From: Candidula unifasciata
Taxonomy: Eukaryota; Mollusca; Gastropoda; Stylommatophora; Geomitridae
NCBI GenBank assembly: GCA_905116865.2
Contig: CAJHNH020007645.1
Location: forward strand, 1-64,000
DNA: 64,000 nt
Reading direction: 5' to 3'
The position numbers were made by a program, and so were the translations under genes. The notes under the pieces are model-generated. The model was not told the DNA's origin, searched no databases, and worked only from the letters and a program-made list of their open reading frames with translations. Shown here piece by piece: positions 10,179 to 21,393 of the stretch. The stretch's first letter is position 1. Each line of letters starts with the position of its first letter.

Positions 10179-12381
10179 TGTCACGAGACGATCTCAGTGG
10201 TTCCAGAAGTTAGTACTTGTAATAAGTTCTTCTGGTTATTGAGAGACAAGAGACTTTAAATGTTACTTTAAACCGTATTGATTTAAATGTTTCCAGTCCT
10301 TAGTCCAGACAAAGCGACTGAGTCTTGGGTAATGTTACGCAATTACACCGGGGCTAGAGAATTTCCTTTCACATGCCAGTGTCAGAATGTTATCTCCTGA
10401 CCACACTGTAGAGGCCAGCGAACGGGGAACTTAGCATCACACCTGAGCTGGACCGTAGGTCATAAAGATTACCTAACACGAGTTGAGCGAACTCTAGACA
10501 TTGAGGCGACGAGAAGTTTGAAGTTTAACACGTCAGTGTAATTCTGGGGAGAACAGGTGTTTGGCAATTAGGAATGTTTTATCTTGGTCAAGGTCGTACT
10601 GTAGGCCGTTCACTGTGAGTGACAGGTCACTGGTTAGCCAAGTTGATCTGATAGTTACCTCAGGGGCGGGGCTTAAGTCATCATCTTGAGGGTTGGGCAG
10701 AACCCAGTATAGGGAGGAGTTTAATTTGGACAATAGATTGATACTTAAACTGCGGGCATCGTAGATTTACCTCATAGTGCCGCCAGCAGGTCACAGACTC
10801 AGACCTACCGTTGAAAAGTATTTTCTCCCTGGTTGAGTCGTGTCCGGCATGTGCTGGAAAGTTCCCAGGTGAATACTAATTTTAATCTTGTATACTTAGG
10901 TTAGGGAGTTAAGCTTAGTCTATACTACCTTTTCCTAATTTGTCTGCACATTCTGTTTGAAATATTTCTTTGTGAGTATTCAGTATCTCAGTTAGGGAAC
11001 TGCTAAGCTATCCCTATTTCTTGTATGTTTGTGTCACATGTTTTTCAGTGTATGTTTTCATGTGTATAAAATAAGATGTGAACAATGACATTTGCTATAA
11101 TGAAATGTAATTATATTGTTTCCATGATCAGCCAAAAGATGAGTTTGGACTGTGGGAAATCATGCCCAAATATGTGCAGGGATGCTGTTACGTTTTGTGT
11201 GCCCACCATGTGCTCACTTAAGGTGTTCACCTAAACAGGGGATTTATAACCCCAGGGGAAGAATGATGGGTGTACAGTATTTACTGTCACTGAAAGATAA
11301 TATTCAGGACAGCGTGCACATATAAATTGTTTGAGTTTTCAGCCCATAACCTGCTCCACGTGGTCATGTAATATCAATGTCAGCCAGTTGGAAGTCTGAA
11401 TGATGACGGACAACAGACTTAGAAAGTCAACTATCATGACATAGCATGAGAGAGGAAGGCAGGATATGTGACGCCCATGTAAGACAAAAGACCTTCAGAC
11501 TAGACTGGAGAGGATGTGGAATATTAGGACGAGTGATGGCATATATTTTATTATTATATGTTACAATAATTGATACATGTATTCTTAGTGTAAGTCAAGA
11601 TACTACACGTATGTGTTTCGTTTCCATGATTACAGCGCCCATGTGACGATCAGTCCATGAAAGAGACTACATTGTGTTAGACTCGGCCAGCTGGGAAGGA
11701 GGTGGAGAACGAGGTGGAGACCGAGGAGGGGATGAAGTGGAGAATAAGCTGAAACAGGCAGAAAACAGGCAAGGAAGAGTTGGACAAGCTTGACAGTTCC
11801 TCACGGCTGTCAGAGGCTTATAAGCTAAGTTAACATCTTTTAAGTTAACATATCATCATTATCATTCCACTCTAAACCCCGGAGCTGTTTTTCTCGCTGA
11901 AGCTTATCACTCATCACATTAACCAGTCACTGTTTGTGTAAATCAACAAACTGGTAATTTCATTGTAGTAAATAAAGCTGTATGTCAAGTTTTAAACTAC
12001 ATCGTTTGTTAAATTCCAAGTGTATTCAGTCTTACCTGTTTAATTAAACTGTTAGGATAGAATTACATTTGGTGGGTGCTCAAATAATATAATAATTCTT
12101 TAATTATTCATAATAACACCGGGAGAAGGTAGATGACGGAGGAATCATTTGCCCTGTCTAATAATAGACATCTAAAATTCCTTGCCTTCTCTTGTGGGTA
12201 CCAAGTTCAGCTAATGTTAATGTACTTAACGAGCCAATATGGCTGTTTTCTTGGATATCCAGGACTTTGTCTGAGAGCAACATAGCTCAGATTTTAGTAC
12301 GGTTAATCTGGTGGAGGGAATGTGTTGAGAGGAACATCCCTACTCAACTTATAAACATTTTAAACCACCCGTCACGTCACA
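10179..12381 (+). repeat. 3' LTR
   Basis: 2,203 bp, collinear with the 5' LTR, with AATAAA at 11,971-11,976. It has fewer minisatellite units near 11,697-11,735, plus scattered substitutions and small indels relative to the 5' copy. Confidence 0.85.
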
Positions 12382-12386
12382 CCCTT

Positions 12387-13604
12387 TCATCGTCCTTATT
12401 TAGTGAATCATGATAGCGTAGATAAATCAATTCAAGATACAGCACTAGCAAACAAACATACAACCGCACGATACATATTGCCCCGCAATATACAACAACG
12501 ACTGGACAATCTTTAGCAAACAACCCGGTCTCAGTATGCATGTCTATATATTAAAGGCGAACAAACACACGGATAATTTGGCACTTCTAAATAATTGATC
12601 TTTCCAGTTGTGAACATGCATACAGCATTCGTTAGGAGGATTTTGGGAGGTAAAAAGAAATATAATAATTCAGCATTTTTTCACGTGGTCGTTAACTTGA
12701 TGAGACATTAGAGAAAATACGGTAGACGACATTTTTTTTATATCTTTCTTCAATTAATATGTAACTCATAGATATTTTGTTTGTGAGTGTATGTGTGTCA
12801 AGGTTAACTTATGACAAAGCAACGTAAAGATTATGTGTGTGTGTATATGTTTAAGTGTGTGTGTATGTGTGTAGGAGGCTGTGGAAGCAGGTTTAGCCTG
12901 TTAATAATTTTGGTTTGGCTACATTTAGCAGGTTTGCAGAGTGGATTTTTTTCAGAAGTGGCCAGTTGGTCAAAAAGTAAATAAAAGGACCCGGCGCAGC
13001 AGAAAAAGGCTAGCCGTTTTCTTAGCTCTTCTGTCTGGCCTGTCGTTCTACGAATCTTTAGTCCTCCTATTGTTGCAGAACTGTACAGGGTTCTCAACAC
13101 AACGAAAGTGCGGTGGACGGAACAGAGAGAGATGAATTGGCCCACTGGTTCGTGTTGTATTAGTACGTTCAGTAGCTAGATTGGTTAGATCTAGATTTTA
13201 ATTTGTGATTGCAGGTCGCTGGAAGCAAACTCTCAGCTTTGTTAGCTGGGGTGATTAGCACATAGTATGCTCGAATACGTTGTTGATTGTTAACGTAGTG
13301 TTATCTGTGAAGCTCGCTAATTCTGTGTTCAGGAAACTAAACAGATATTGAATGTGATTATTATATTCCATTTGTTTGATTCAGAAAAGGACTTCTTATT
13401 AGTGCACGTGATCTTCTAGTCGCTGTAGTTGCAGTGATATGTTGTAGTTGATGTTGTGTAATTCCCATTCACATATTCATCGCCTGAGTCCTGAAAATGT
13501 GTCTTGGTTCCTGTACCAAAAGAACCCTTGTCATTTCTTTGCTTTCCTTATTGTCCTAGCCACATTTTTTCACCCCGTCTACTCTTACTTTATTAATTTC
13601 TCGC

Positions 13605-13608
<4 letters not shown>
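12387..13608. other. intergenic, no gene recognised
   Basis: Contains a short GT-rich stretch around 12,835-12,875. Small ORFs (12,831-13,145 minus, 12,941-13,135 plus) have no recognisable features. Confidence 0.4.

Positions 13609-13682
<74 letters not shown>
13609..13682. repeat. (TA)n microsatellite
   Basis: About 74 bp of uninterrupted TA dinucleotides. Confidence 0.95.
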
Positions 13683-13684
<2 letters not shown>

Positions 13685-14668
13685 TGGCATATGTTAACAT
13701 TGAAATAACATAAGCATTGAAAAATAAATAATTTGGTTTTAAAAGTGTTTTAAAACTTTACAGTTTTTAACTGTATATTTTGTTATGGCTTTTAAAAGCT
13801 GTTGATGTTTGCTAATGCGTGTCCTAATTTCATTGCTGATTTCTTTGTAAGCCTTAGTTTTCTAACATATAAGATGTGGTCACTGCCCACATCTGCTCCT
13901 CTGTATGCTCGGACATCCATCAAAGAGCTTCTACGTGTGTTGGTTATACTGGTGTGGTCTGTTTGATTCTTAATCACTCCAGCTGGTGAGTACCAGTTTA
14001 ATTATAAATCTCTTCAGAAGTAAAAATGGTGCTTCCGGTTACTGGATCCGATCGCATACAGAATTCAGCTAGTCATTTTACACTTTCATTTACTGTGTTA
14101 ACTCCCTCCTGTTCCGTTTCTCTCTCAACACACATATTTTCACTATCTACTTTAAAATATTCCATTACTACCACTAGATCATATTTAGTCATTTTATATA
14201 TTTTATGCTGCAGTAGGTTATAGAAGTGATCTATATCCTCAATCTCAGCGTTATTAGTTGGAGTATAACATTAAATGATGGTCATTTTAAAATGTCTTAT
14301 ACTAAAGCTGGATGTAATTATTATGCTTGAAATAGGCTCCCCATTCTAGCAGACATTTTGCAGCTCTGGGTGTCATATTGCCTACTCCTTCCACTGGTTT
14401 TCCATTCTCTCTCCCCAAGTATATAAGGGTAGGCCACGGCCATCTTTAGATATAAAGAAAGATAAAGCCGGATGTGGGTAGGCCCACTAACAACTCTTTT
14501 ACACCACACACCGCTTAAAGCATTTGTTTACCGTAAAGGCATCTTTTCCTACGAGTTTCTGAAGCAGATATTTTTTTTCAGTGTGGGGGGAGCTGGCCTT
14601 ACGCACAAACCTCCTCCTTTTTCATCCTGGCTTGGAACCGTCAATGGCGTGTATATGTAAATAAATAT
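13683..14668. other. intergenic, no gene recognised
   Basis: Only short ORFs with no domain features. Nothing else supported. Confidence 0.4.
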
Positions 14669-14717
14669 AGACACACACACACACACACACATATATACAT
14701 ATATATACATGTATATA

Positions 14718-14801
<84 letters not shown>

Positions 14802-14916
14802 GACACACACACACAAATATATATACATATATATATAGACACACTCACACACACACATATATATACACACATATATATATAGACACACACACATATATAT
14901 ATATATAGAGAGAGAG

Positions 14917-14951
<35 letters not shown>

Positions 14952-15016
14952 GACACACACACACATATATATACACACACACACACATATATATACACAT
15001 ATATATATATATATAG

Positions 15017-15049
<33 letters not shown>

Positions 15050-15120
15050 GAGAGAGAGAGATACACACACACACACACATACACATATATATATATATAG
15101 ACACACACACACATATATAT

Positions 15121-15161
<41 letters not shown>
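14669..15161. repeat. compound (TA)n/(CA)n microsatellite
   Basis: About 490 bp alternating blocks of TATATA, ACACAC, TAGACACAC and AGAGAGAG. Blocks such as ACACACATATATATA...TAGACACAC recur at roughly 50-130 bp, so the array also has a coarser tandem organisation. The Tyr/Ile/Val/Cys ORFs on the minus strand are repeat artefacts. Confidence 0.9.
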
Positions 15162-15162
<1 letters not shown>

Positions 15163-15949
15163 GGGTTGGAAGGTTTCAGCAATGTTTCTTTGATTTGATG
15201 ATAAGATGAAGTTGACATACAGAGTGATAAAATGGTATGAGGCGAAAGAAAAGTTAATTTGTCACAAAAGGAGAATTGAGGAAAATACATCTGCGGAAAA
15301 GCTAATTGTGGATACGTTTGTTGTATACCGTGTTTGCCACCATCACTGTGCTGTGAATTTCCATCAACGTAGAACTATTGACAGAACGATATTATTAGAA
15401 GCAGCAGGGCGGGCGGGATCCGAACTCAGACAAATCTCTAACATTTGTCGCTGTTGAAGGAAATAGGCGTTGTCATGTGTGCTCACTTCAATATACTCAA
15501 ACATCGAGTCTCATTATTGACAGCTAAGAGAGCTCATGTGTTTGGGCTCAAAGGGGAGTTGAGCTAAAAAGAAATCACAGCCAAAGGCAGGGAGCTCGCG
15601 ATAAGGAAGTTTTATAGCTTGAGAAAGATCCAGAAAGATTGAATGAGAATACCGGGGGGGGGGGGGGGGGGGGAGAAAGGAGATGTGAAGGGATAGAGAT
15701 ACTCTTTGAAGAAGTGTAAATATTGGAACTAGAGGGACGGTGGAGTGTCAGTGCCCAGAAATGTGAGGGAGGTTTTAAAGGGACGAGAAGGGGAGTAATA
15801 GGAAGACCTCAGTATAAAACTCTGAGTCTAAAATTAGATGTTTTGAATAAAACAGACAAGCTGGGTGATACACACGCAGGCGACACCGTAACACAGACTT
15901 GCTGATATTACCTACGAATTCCCCAAAACAGACAGCATAGGTATTACAC
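15162..15949. other. intergenic with poly-G tract
   Basis: A run of about 21 G occurs near 15,653-15,673. The short ORFs (15,206-15,457 and 15,723-15,905) have no recognisable domain. Confidence 0.4.
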
Positions 15950-18360
15950 AATTGTTACATACGTTGACTTAACAATAAAACGTATACTTAGTATTCAAAC
16001 GTAGACTAAACCATAACAACAGACCTGACTAGTAATACAAACGTTGACTAAACCACAAAAAACAGATTTGGTTAGTATTACAAACGTAGACTAAACCACA
16101 AGAAAATACTTGGTTAGTATAACAAAAGTTGACTAAACCACAACAACATACTTGGTTAGTATTACAAACGTTGACTAAACCACAACAACATACTTGGTTA
16201 GTATTACAAACGTTGACTAAACCACAACAACATACTTGGTTAGGATTACAAACGTTGACTAAACCACAACAACATACTTGGTTAGTATTACAAACGTAGA
16301 CTAAACCACAACAACATACTTGGTTAGTATTACAAACGAAGACTAAACCATAACAACATACTTGGTTAGTATTACAAACGTTGACTAAACCACAAGAACA
16401 TACTTGGTTAGTATTACAAACGTTGACTAAACCACAACAACATACTTGGTTAGTATTACAAACGTAGACTAAACCACAACAACATACTTGGTTAGTATTA
16501 CAAACGAAGACTAAACCATAACAACATACTTGGTTAGTATTACAAACGTTGACTAAACCACAACAACATACTTGGTTAGTATTACAAACGAAGACTAAAC
16601 CACAACTACATACTTGGTTAGTATTACAAACGTTGACTAAACCACAACAACATACTTGGTTAGTATTACAAACGTTGACTAAACCACAAAAACATACTTG
16701 GTTAGTATTACAAACGAAGACTAAACCATAACAACATACTTGGTTAGTATTACAAACGAAGACTAAACCACAACTACATACTTGGTTAGTATTACAAACG
16801 TTGACTAAACCACAACAACATACTTGGTTAGTATTACAAACGTTGACTAAACCACAAAAACATACTTGGTTAGTATTACAAACGAAGACTAAACCATAAC
16901 AACATACTTGGTTAGTATTACAAACGAAGACTAAACCACAACTACATACTTGGTTAGTATTACAAACGTTGACTAAACCACAAAAACATACTTGGTTAGT
17001 ATTACAAACGAAGACTAAACCATAACAACATACTTGGTTAGTATTGCAAACGAAGACTAAACCACAACTACATACTTGGTTAGTATTACAAACGTTGACT
17101 AAACCACAACAACATACTTGGTTAGTATTACAAACGTTGACTAAACCACAAAAACATACTTGGTTAGTATTACAAACGAAGACTAAACCATAACAACATA
17201 CTTGGTTAGTATTACAAACGAAGACTAAACCACAACTACATACTTGGTTAGTATTACAAACGTTGACTAAACCACAAAAACATACTTGGTTAGTATTACA
17301 AACGAAGACTAAACCACAACAACATACTTGGTTAGTATTACAAACGAAGACTAAACCACAACTACATACTTGGTTAGTATTACAAACGTTGACTAAACCA
17401 CAACAACATACTTGGTTAGTATTACAAACGTTGACTAAACCACAAAAACATACTTGGTTAGTATTACAAACGAAGACTAAACCATAACTACATACTTGGT
17501 TAGTATTACAAACCATGACTAAACCACAACTACATACTTGGTTAGTATTACAAACGTTGACTAAACCACAAAAACATACTTGGTTAGTATTACAAACGAA
17601 GACTAAACCATAACTACATACTTGGTTAGTATTACAAACCAAGACTAAACCACAACTACATACTTGGTTAGTATTACAAACGTTGACTAAACCACAACAA
17701 CATACTTGGTTAGTATTACAAACGTTGACTAAACCACAAAAACATACTTGGTTAGTATTACAAACGAAGACTAAACCACAACAACATACTTGGTTAGGAT
17801 TACAAACGTTGACTAAACCACAACAACATACTTGGTTAGTATTACAAACGTTGACTAAACCACAACAACATACTTGGTTAGTATTACAAACGTTGACTAA
17901 ACCACAAAAACATACTTGGTTAGTATTACAAACGAAGACTAAACCATAACAACATACTTGGTTAGTATTACAAACGAAGACTAAACCATAACAACATACT
18001 TGGTTAGTATTACAAACGAAGACTAAACCACAACAACATACTTAGTTAGTATTACAAACGAAGACTAAACCACAACTACATACTTGGTTAGTATTACAAA
18101 CGTTGACTAAACCACAAAAACATACTTGGTTAGTATTACAAACGAAGACTAAACCACAACAACATACTTGGTTAGTATTACAAACGAAGACTAAACCATA
18201 ACAACATACTTGGTTAGTATAACAAACGTTGACTAAACCACAACAACATACTTGGTTAGTATTACAAACGTTGACTAAACCACAACAACATACTTGGTTA
18301 GTAATGTAAACGTAGACGAATCCATATCAGACCTGGTTAGTAATACAAACGTAAACAAAA
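15950..18360. repeat. 42-bp satellite array with higher-order organisation
   Basis: Roughly 55 tandem units of 42 bp built on CATACTTGGTTAGTATTACA followed by AACG-TTG/AAG-ACTAAACCA and a variable A/C-rich end. Units differ at two diagnostic places: TTG or AAG after AACG, and the unit end (CACAACAA, CACAAAAA, CATAACAA or CACAACTA). Between about 16,550 and 17,640 the types recur in the order AAG/CATAACAA, AAG/CACAACTA, TTG/CACAACAA, TTG/CACAAAAA, a four-unit (168-bp) higher-order repeat with some three-unit variants. Edge units are more divergent, as expected for an array homogenised from its centre. Confidence 0.9.
16029..17642 (-). CDS. 537-codon open frame through the 42-bp satellite (probably not a gene)
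   Basis: Because 42 is a multiple of 3, one minus-strand frame reads as a 14-residue repeat, VCNTNQVC-x-x-GLV-x, for 537 codons. It would be Cys/Asn/Val-rich with regularly spaced Cys pairs. No signal peptide, promoter or flanking unique coding sequence was seen. Plus-strand frames are also open in blocks (TKPQQHTWLVLQTL repeats) wherever the CATAAC variant is absent. The openness is most simply a property of the unit; translation is unproven. Confidence 0.12.
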   Translation of the reverse strand: MVCNTNQVCSYGLVFVCNTNQVCFCGLVNVCNTNQVCSCGLVMVCNTNQVCSYGLVFVCNTNQVCFCGLVNVCNTNQVCCCGLVNVCNTNQVCSCGLVFVCNTNQVCCCGLVFVCNTNQVCFCGLVNVCNTNQVCSCGLVFVCNTNQVCCYGLVFVCNTNQVCFCGLVNVCNTNQVCCCGLVNVCNTNQVCSCGLVFVCNTNQVCCYGLVFVCNTNQVCFCGLVNVCNTNQVCSCGLVFVCNTNQVCCYGLVFVCNTNQVCFCGLVNVCNTNQVCCCGLVNVCNTNQVCSCGLVFVCNTNQVCCYGLVFVCNTNQVCFCGLVNVCNTNQVCCCGLVNVCNTNQVCSCGLVFVCNTNQVCCCGLVNVCNTNQVCCYGLVFVCNTNQVCCCGLVYVCNTNQVCCCGLVNVCNTNQVCSCGLVNVCNTNQVCCYGLVFVCNTNQVCCCGLVYVCNTNQVCCCGLVNVCNPNQVCCCGLVNVCNTNQVCCCGLVNVCNTNQVCCCGLVNFCYTNQVFSCGLVYVCNTNQICFLWFSQRLYY

Positions 18361-18426
18361 TCAAACAGACTGAATGGGTATTCCTCATTTAAACTAAACA
18401 GGAGAAGGCTCACAACGTCAACAAAT

Positions 18427-18520
18427 GTCTGCAGAAGTCAGATGTGTCGGCCGAAACACTCACATATCGCAGTCATGCTGTAAAGGGGAACAACGAATGC
18501 AAAAGAATATTTAGACTAAA
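18427..18520 (+). repeat. dispersed repeat family C, copy 1
   Basis: Contains CTGCAGAAGTCAGATGTG, TCGGCCGAAAC, then CATATCGCAGTCATGCTGTAA and AATGCAAAAGA. The same blocks in the same order occur at 33,068-33,150 and partly at 33,600-33,660. The GCCGAAAC core recalls the 3' side of hammerhead-type ribozymes in retroelements, but the CUGANGA side does not match well. Confidence 0.45.
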
Positions 18521-19450
18521 CAACTTACCACACACACATCGAGTTGCTGTCAGGTGTTAAGATAAAACCTTAAAAATAGACTCAGCAGGTAATAAGCTGA
18601 AATATGTATGAAAGATACGAGTAAAGTAATAAAAACTCAATTTGTGAAAGAAGTTTCAATTATCTCCTTTGCACCCACCTTTAATTTCATAAAACAAATC
18701 TTAGTAAAGAAATCATATACAAGATCTTAGGGTACAGTTAACATGAAACAAAGATCTCAGTATACAATTACCACGAAACAAACATTTTGGTAAAGAAATA
18801 TCGTTAAATAAACATAACAGGAAAAAATTTCAACAGCAAGCATCTGAAATCAAGTAATCAAATAACATGAAACAAACGTCTCAACAAACAAATATCATCA
18901 ACAATAGATGTCAGTAAACAATTAAGGTCAAACAAGTTTCTCAGTAAATATTTAACATCAAATATTTCAATAAATAAACAAACGTAAACATCTCAACAAC
19001 AACAAATAAAAAATAAAAAAATAAAAAACAACAACAAAAAACACCACAGCCAATAAACTCGAACATCTCAATAAACGCATAACATCATTCAAGCATTTAA
19101 AAAAAAATACAAAATTTCTTACAAATAGCTATTATCAGTCATCCCCCCAAAAAAGCATTAAATATGCAAATAAACAAACACCACACATCTCACTAAACAA
19201 CCCGAAAAAAAAAAATCAAACATTTAAAAAAACAAATAATATCAGACATCTTAATACATAAAATTAAAAGGAAACAAAAACCACACACACACACACATAC
19301 ACATGGACACACCCACACACATCAAAATATATATTAAAAAATAATCTCAATTACAAATAGAAAACATACAATAAACATCTCAGTAAGTACATAACATCAA
19401 ACATCCAAGAAAAGACAAACATCAAACAGAAAAAAAAACATAGTCTCAAC
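18521..19450. repeat. A-rich degenerate tandem repeat
   Basis: From about 18,700, motifs such as AACATCTCAATAAACAAATA and ACATCAAACA recur with roughly 30-40 nt spacing and heavy divergence, mixed with A runs and a short CA tract near 19,285. No gene seen. Confidence 0.45.
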
Positions 19451-19785
19451 AGACGTTTTATTTATGGCATAAAATAGATATGTGTAATACAACGGAATCA
19501 ATAATAATAAATAAGTTTTTATGCGAAACAGTGCGAACTAAAGATGTTATCACAAGACAATGTATCAGAACAGTGGGATCGATGGAACGACACACCACTT
19601 TATTGTCTGTTCATGTTAGACATCAGGCAATAAATTGGCTGACCAGACTATTGAGTAGAACAAAGAAGGTAAAAGAAAACCAGAAATCAGCTAAAGGCCA
19701 CTTACGGAGAGCTGTAAATAAAGTGGTCTGTTTCGTAGAGAATGTATGAAGATATAGGAAAGTGAACAACTCGTGGAATCTGACT
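19451..19785. other. unassigned; 89-codon ORF
   Basis: The plus ORF 19,480-19,749 is Arg/Thr-rich with no recognised motif and overlaps an equally long minus ORF. I do not call a gene. Confidence 0.3.
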
Positions 19786-19789
19786 GTCG

Positions 19790-20005
19790 TCTTACAGGAT
19801 ATAACTCGTGTCTTACTGCTGTGTGGGTAGTAGACAGCCATATGAAATATGTCTCTTGTCTTACCACACCGTTCGGGTAGTAGAAAGCCCATTTGATATG
19901 TGTCTCTTGTCTTTCTATTGTGGTACGTGATATGTCTTCTATCATACTATAATGAGAATGGTAGTCCACGTGGTATATACCTCTTGGCTCAGTACTGTCA
20001 TAAAT
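19790..20005 (+). repeat. short degenerate tandem repeat (about 50-bp units)
   Basis: Four to five successive units of the type CTCTTGTCTTA...GGTAGTAGA...ATATGT, each diverged. They produce the Tyr/His/Thr-rich minus-strand ORFs here. Confidence 0.5.
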
Positions 20006-20035
20006 TCAGGAGCTCTTTTACGACCGGGGGGGGGG

Positions 20036-20290
20036 GGCATTGTGGCGTAGCGGCTAGACACTCGTCCGCGGATCCACCTGCGGGTTCAAATCCGAACAAA
20101 GTCGGACTTTGTTCTTCCAAAAATGTCCTTCCCTCCCAAATTAATCAAGCCTGAGATGAGTACCAGGTAAAGTCCTAAGAAGTAATTGTCGCAGGCGAGA
20201 TGTTGACCGCATCACCCATCGAGTACCGATTGGTCTTTGACATGTAGGTCTAGTAATATATGCTTAACTGCGTGGGAATAGGCTTTTTTA
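20036..20290 (+). mobile_element. tRNA-headed SINE
   Basis: The head TGTGGCGTAGCGGCTAGACA resembles a tRNA A box (TGGCGTAGCGG). About 45 nt downstream is GGTTCAAATCC, a near-consensus B box. A non-tRNA body follows to about 20,290. This arrangement is the internal pol III promoter of tRNA-derived SINEs. The 3' border and duplication were not resolved. Confidence 0.55.
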
Positions 20291-20790
20291 AAACCTAATA
20301 TACACATAGGACGCGTATCCTTACCACATAAATAATAACAGTCTCGGTAATAGAAACGTTAGTCTCCCACACGGACCAACCATATACACACTACTCACTT
20401 CTGATTGGTCAACCTTCAACCTAGCTCACTTTTCTGTTTGGTCGACCTTGAGCCACCCGTCCTTGGCACAAGGTGATGGGCGTTTTCTCAATGCCGCTGA
20501 TATCGCGTCTTCTATATTTCAGAATTCCAGCGTCTTTAACACTGTCAAGGAATGACACGTCACTACACATAATCTTAGACGAGTCGGGACTTGTATTACC
20601 CCGCTCGGCAAAAATTTCAAACTTGGACTCGTCCGGAAAGGTATATAGTCCCTTATATTGATGTATACCTTTATCTGATAAAATAATGATGTCTACACCT
20701 TCTAGTTGCCTTGACTTATCGTCATTTTCAAATTTGCAACTGTAGGTTAACTATTTCTAGGATTTTTATTGACTATTTCTGGAAACCGGT

Positions 20791-20968
20791 TTACTCCTTG
20801 CTCATGTATACAAGGAACTTCTTCTTACCGACACCAAGCTTGATTTTGTGATGGGATTCTTCTGCCGGCATTCCTTGAAACAAGATGTATTCATCGACGC
20901 CTAACATTCTTACTTTGAGAAGGCGGCCTGTAGTCTCTATGACATTTCCTATGCTTGGGATGAAACCT
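20791..20968 (-). CDS. possible exon 2 of the same two-exon ORF
   Basis: Continues the frame from exon 1 and reads GFIPSIGNVIE... to a Lys-rich end, VGKKKFLVYMSKE, then stop. The decayed copy near 46,620-46,660 retains a similar ending (PVFMPKE then stop). About 700 bp that separate the two parts in that copy are absent here, so either this copy has a deletion or that one has a longer intron or an insertion. No domain recognised. Confidence 0.28.
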
Positions 20969-21085
20969 CTGTAAAGAGCTGGCAGATTAATCGCAGTCCT
21001 ACCAACATCCACCAACCAACTATCCACCAGCTAACACCTTTGAATGTACCTGGCATCATCCGGTTGTGCCATATACAACCATCAC

Positions 21086-21393
21086 CTTAACATGGCCAGA
21101 GAGCGGTGAGTGAACTCCAGAGCAGGTGAACATTTGCAGAGAGTATATCCATACTCGAGTGTACCAGTCTTCAGGGGCTTGGTGGAGCTCAGAGACAGAG
21201 TTGTGACCTGACCTGTGGGAGAGACTTGCTGAGTCCCTATACAGTTCCTGTGTCCTCGATGGTGAGGTACTCCTCTATAACCAGTTTCACATGAAGCAGA
21301 ACTACCAGAGTCAACTACAGTCAAATCACCATGGACTGAGGGGAGCATCAACAATAGAACTCTGATAAGTGCCAGTTTTTGTGTTATTATCAT
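21086..21393 (-). CDS. possible exon 1 of a small secreted-type protein in the nested element
   Basis: Minus-strand ORF whose first about 22 residues (MIITQKLALIRVLLLMLPSV) look like a signal peptide, with a plausible cleavage after VHG. It continues Ser/Thr/Gly-rich with four Cys. At 21,086 a GTGATG donor follows TTAAG. A 117-nt intron (20,969-21,085) ends in CTCTTTACAG, and splicing keeps the frame into 20,791-20,968. Exons total 486 nt, 161 codons plus stop. I recognise no family. The homologous region at 46.4-48.4 kb keeps the start (LLPSVHGD and TVVDS survive) and the GT and AG dinucleotides but hits stops. Coding status is an inference from frame and splice consistency. Confidence 0.3.

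Larger units (their letters stand above)
5511..12381 (+). mobile_element. full-length non-autonomous LTR retrotransposon (LARD-like)
   Basis: Two direct repeats of about 2.2 kb (5511-7737 and 10,179-12,381) both start TGTCACGAGACG and end GTCACGTCACA, giving canonical TG...CA borders. They bracket 2,441 bp of internal sequence. The element is flanked by a perfect CCCTT duplication (5506-5510 and 12,382-12,386). The LTRs look nearly identical, which implies fairly recent insertion. The interior has a gag-like ORF but no protease, reverse transcriptase, RNase H or integrase in any frame. Long LTRs with a partner-dependent interior match the LARD type. Superfamily (Ty3/gypsy is plausible) cannot be fixed without pol. 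Confidence 0.85.

Noticed and set aside
14549..15290. Tyr/Ile/Val/Cys ORFs up to 222 codons on the minus strand
   Set aside because: They lie in the TA/CA microsatellite and have repeat composition only.
15950..18360. CRISPR array
   Set aside because: The array consists of directly abutting 42-bp units with no unique spacers, in a eukaryotic context.
20036..20110. Functional tRNA gene
   Set aside because: A and B boxes are present, but the acceptor stem does not close and a long non-tRNA body follows, as in a SINE. The same applies to the tRNA-like heads at 38.4, 44.7 and 46 kb.
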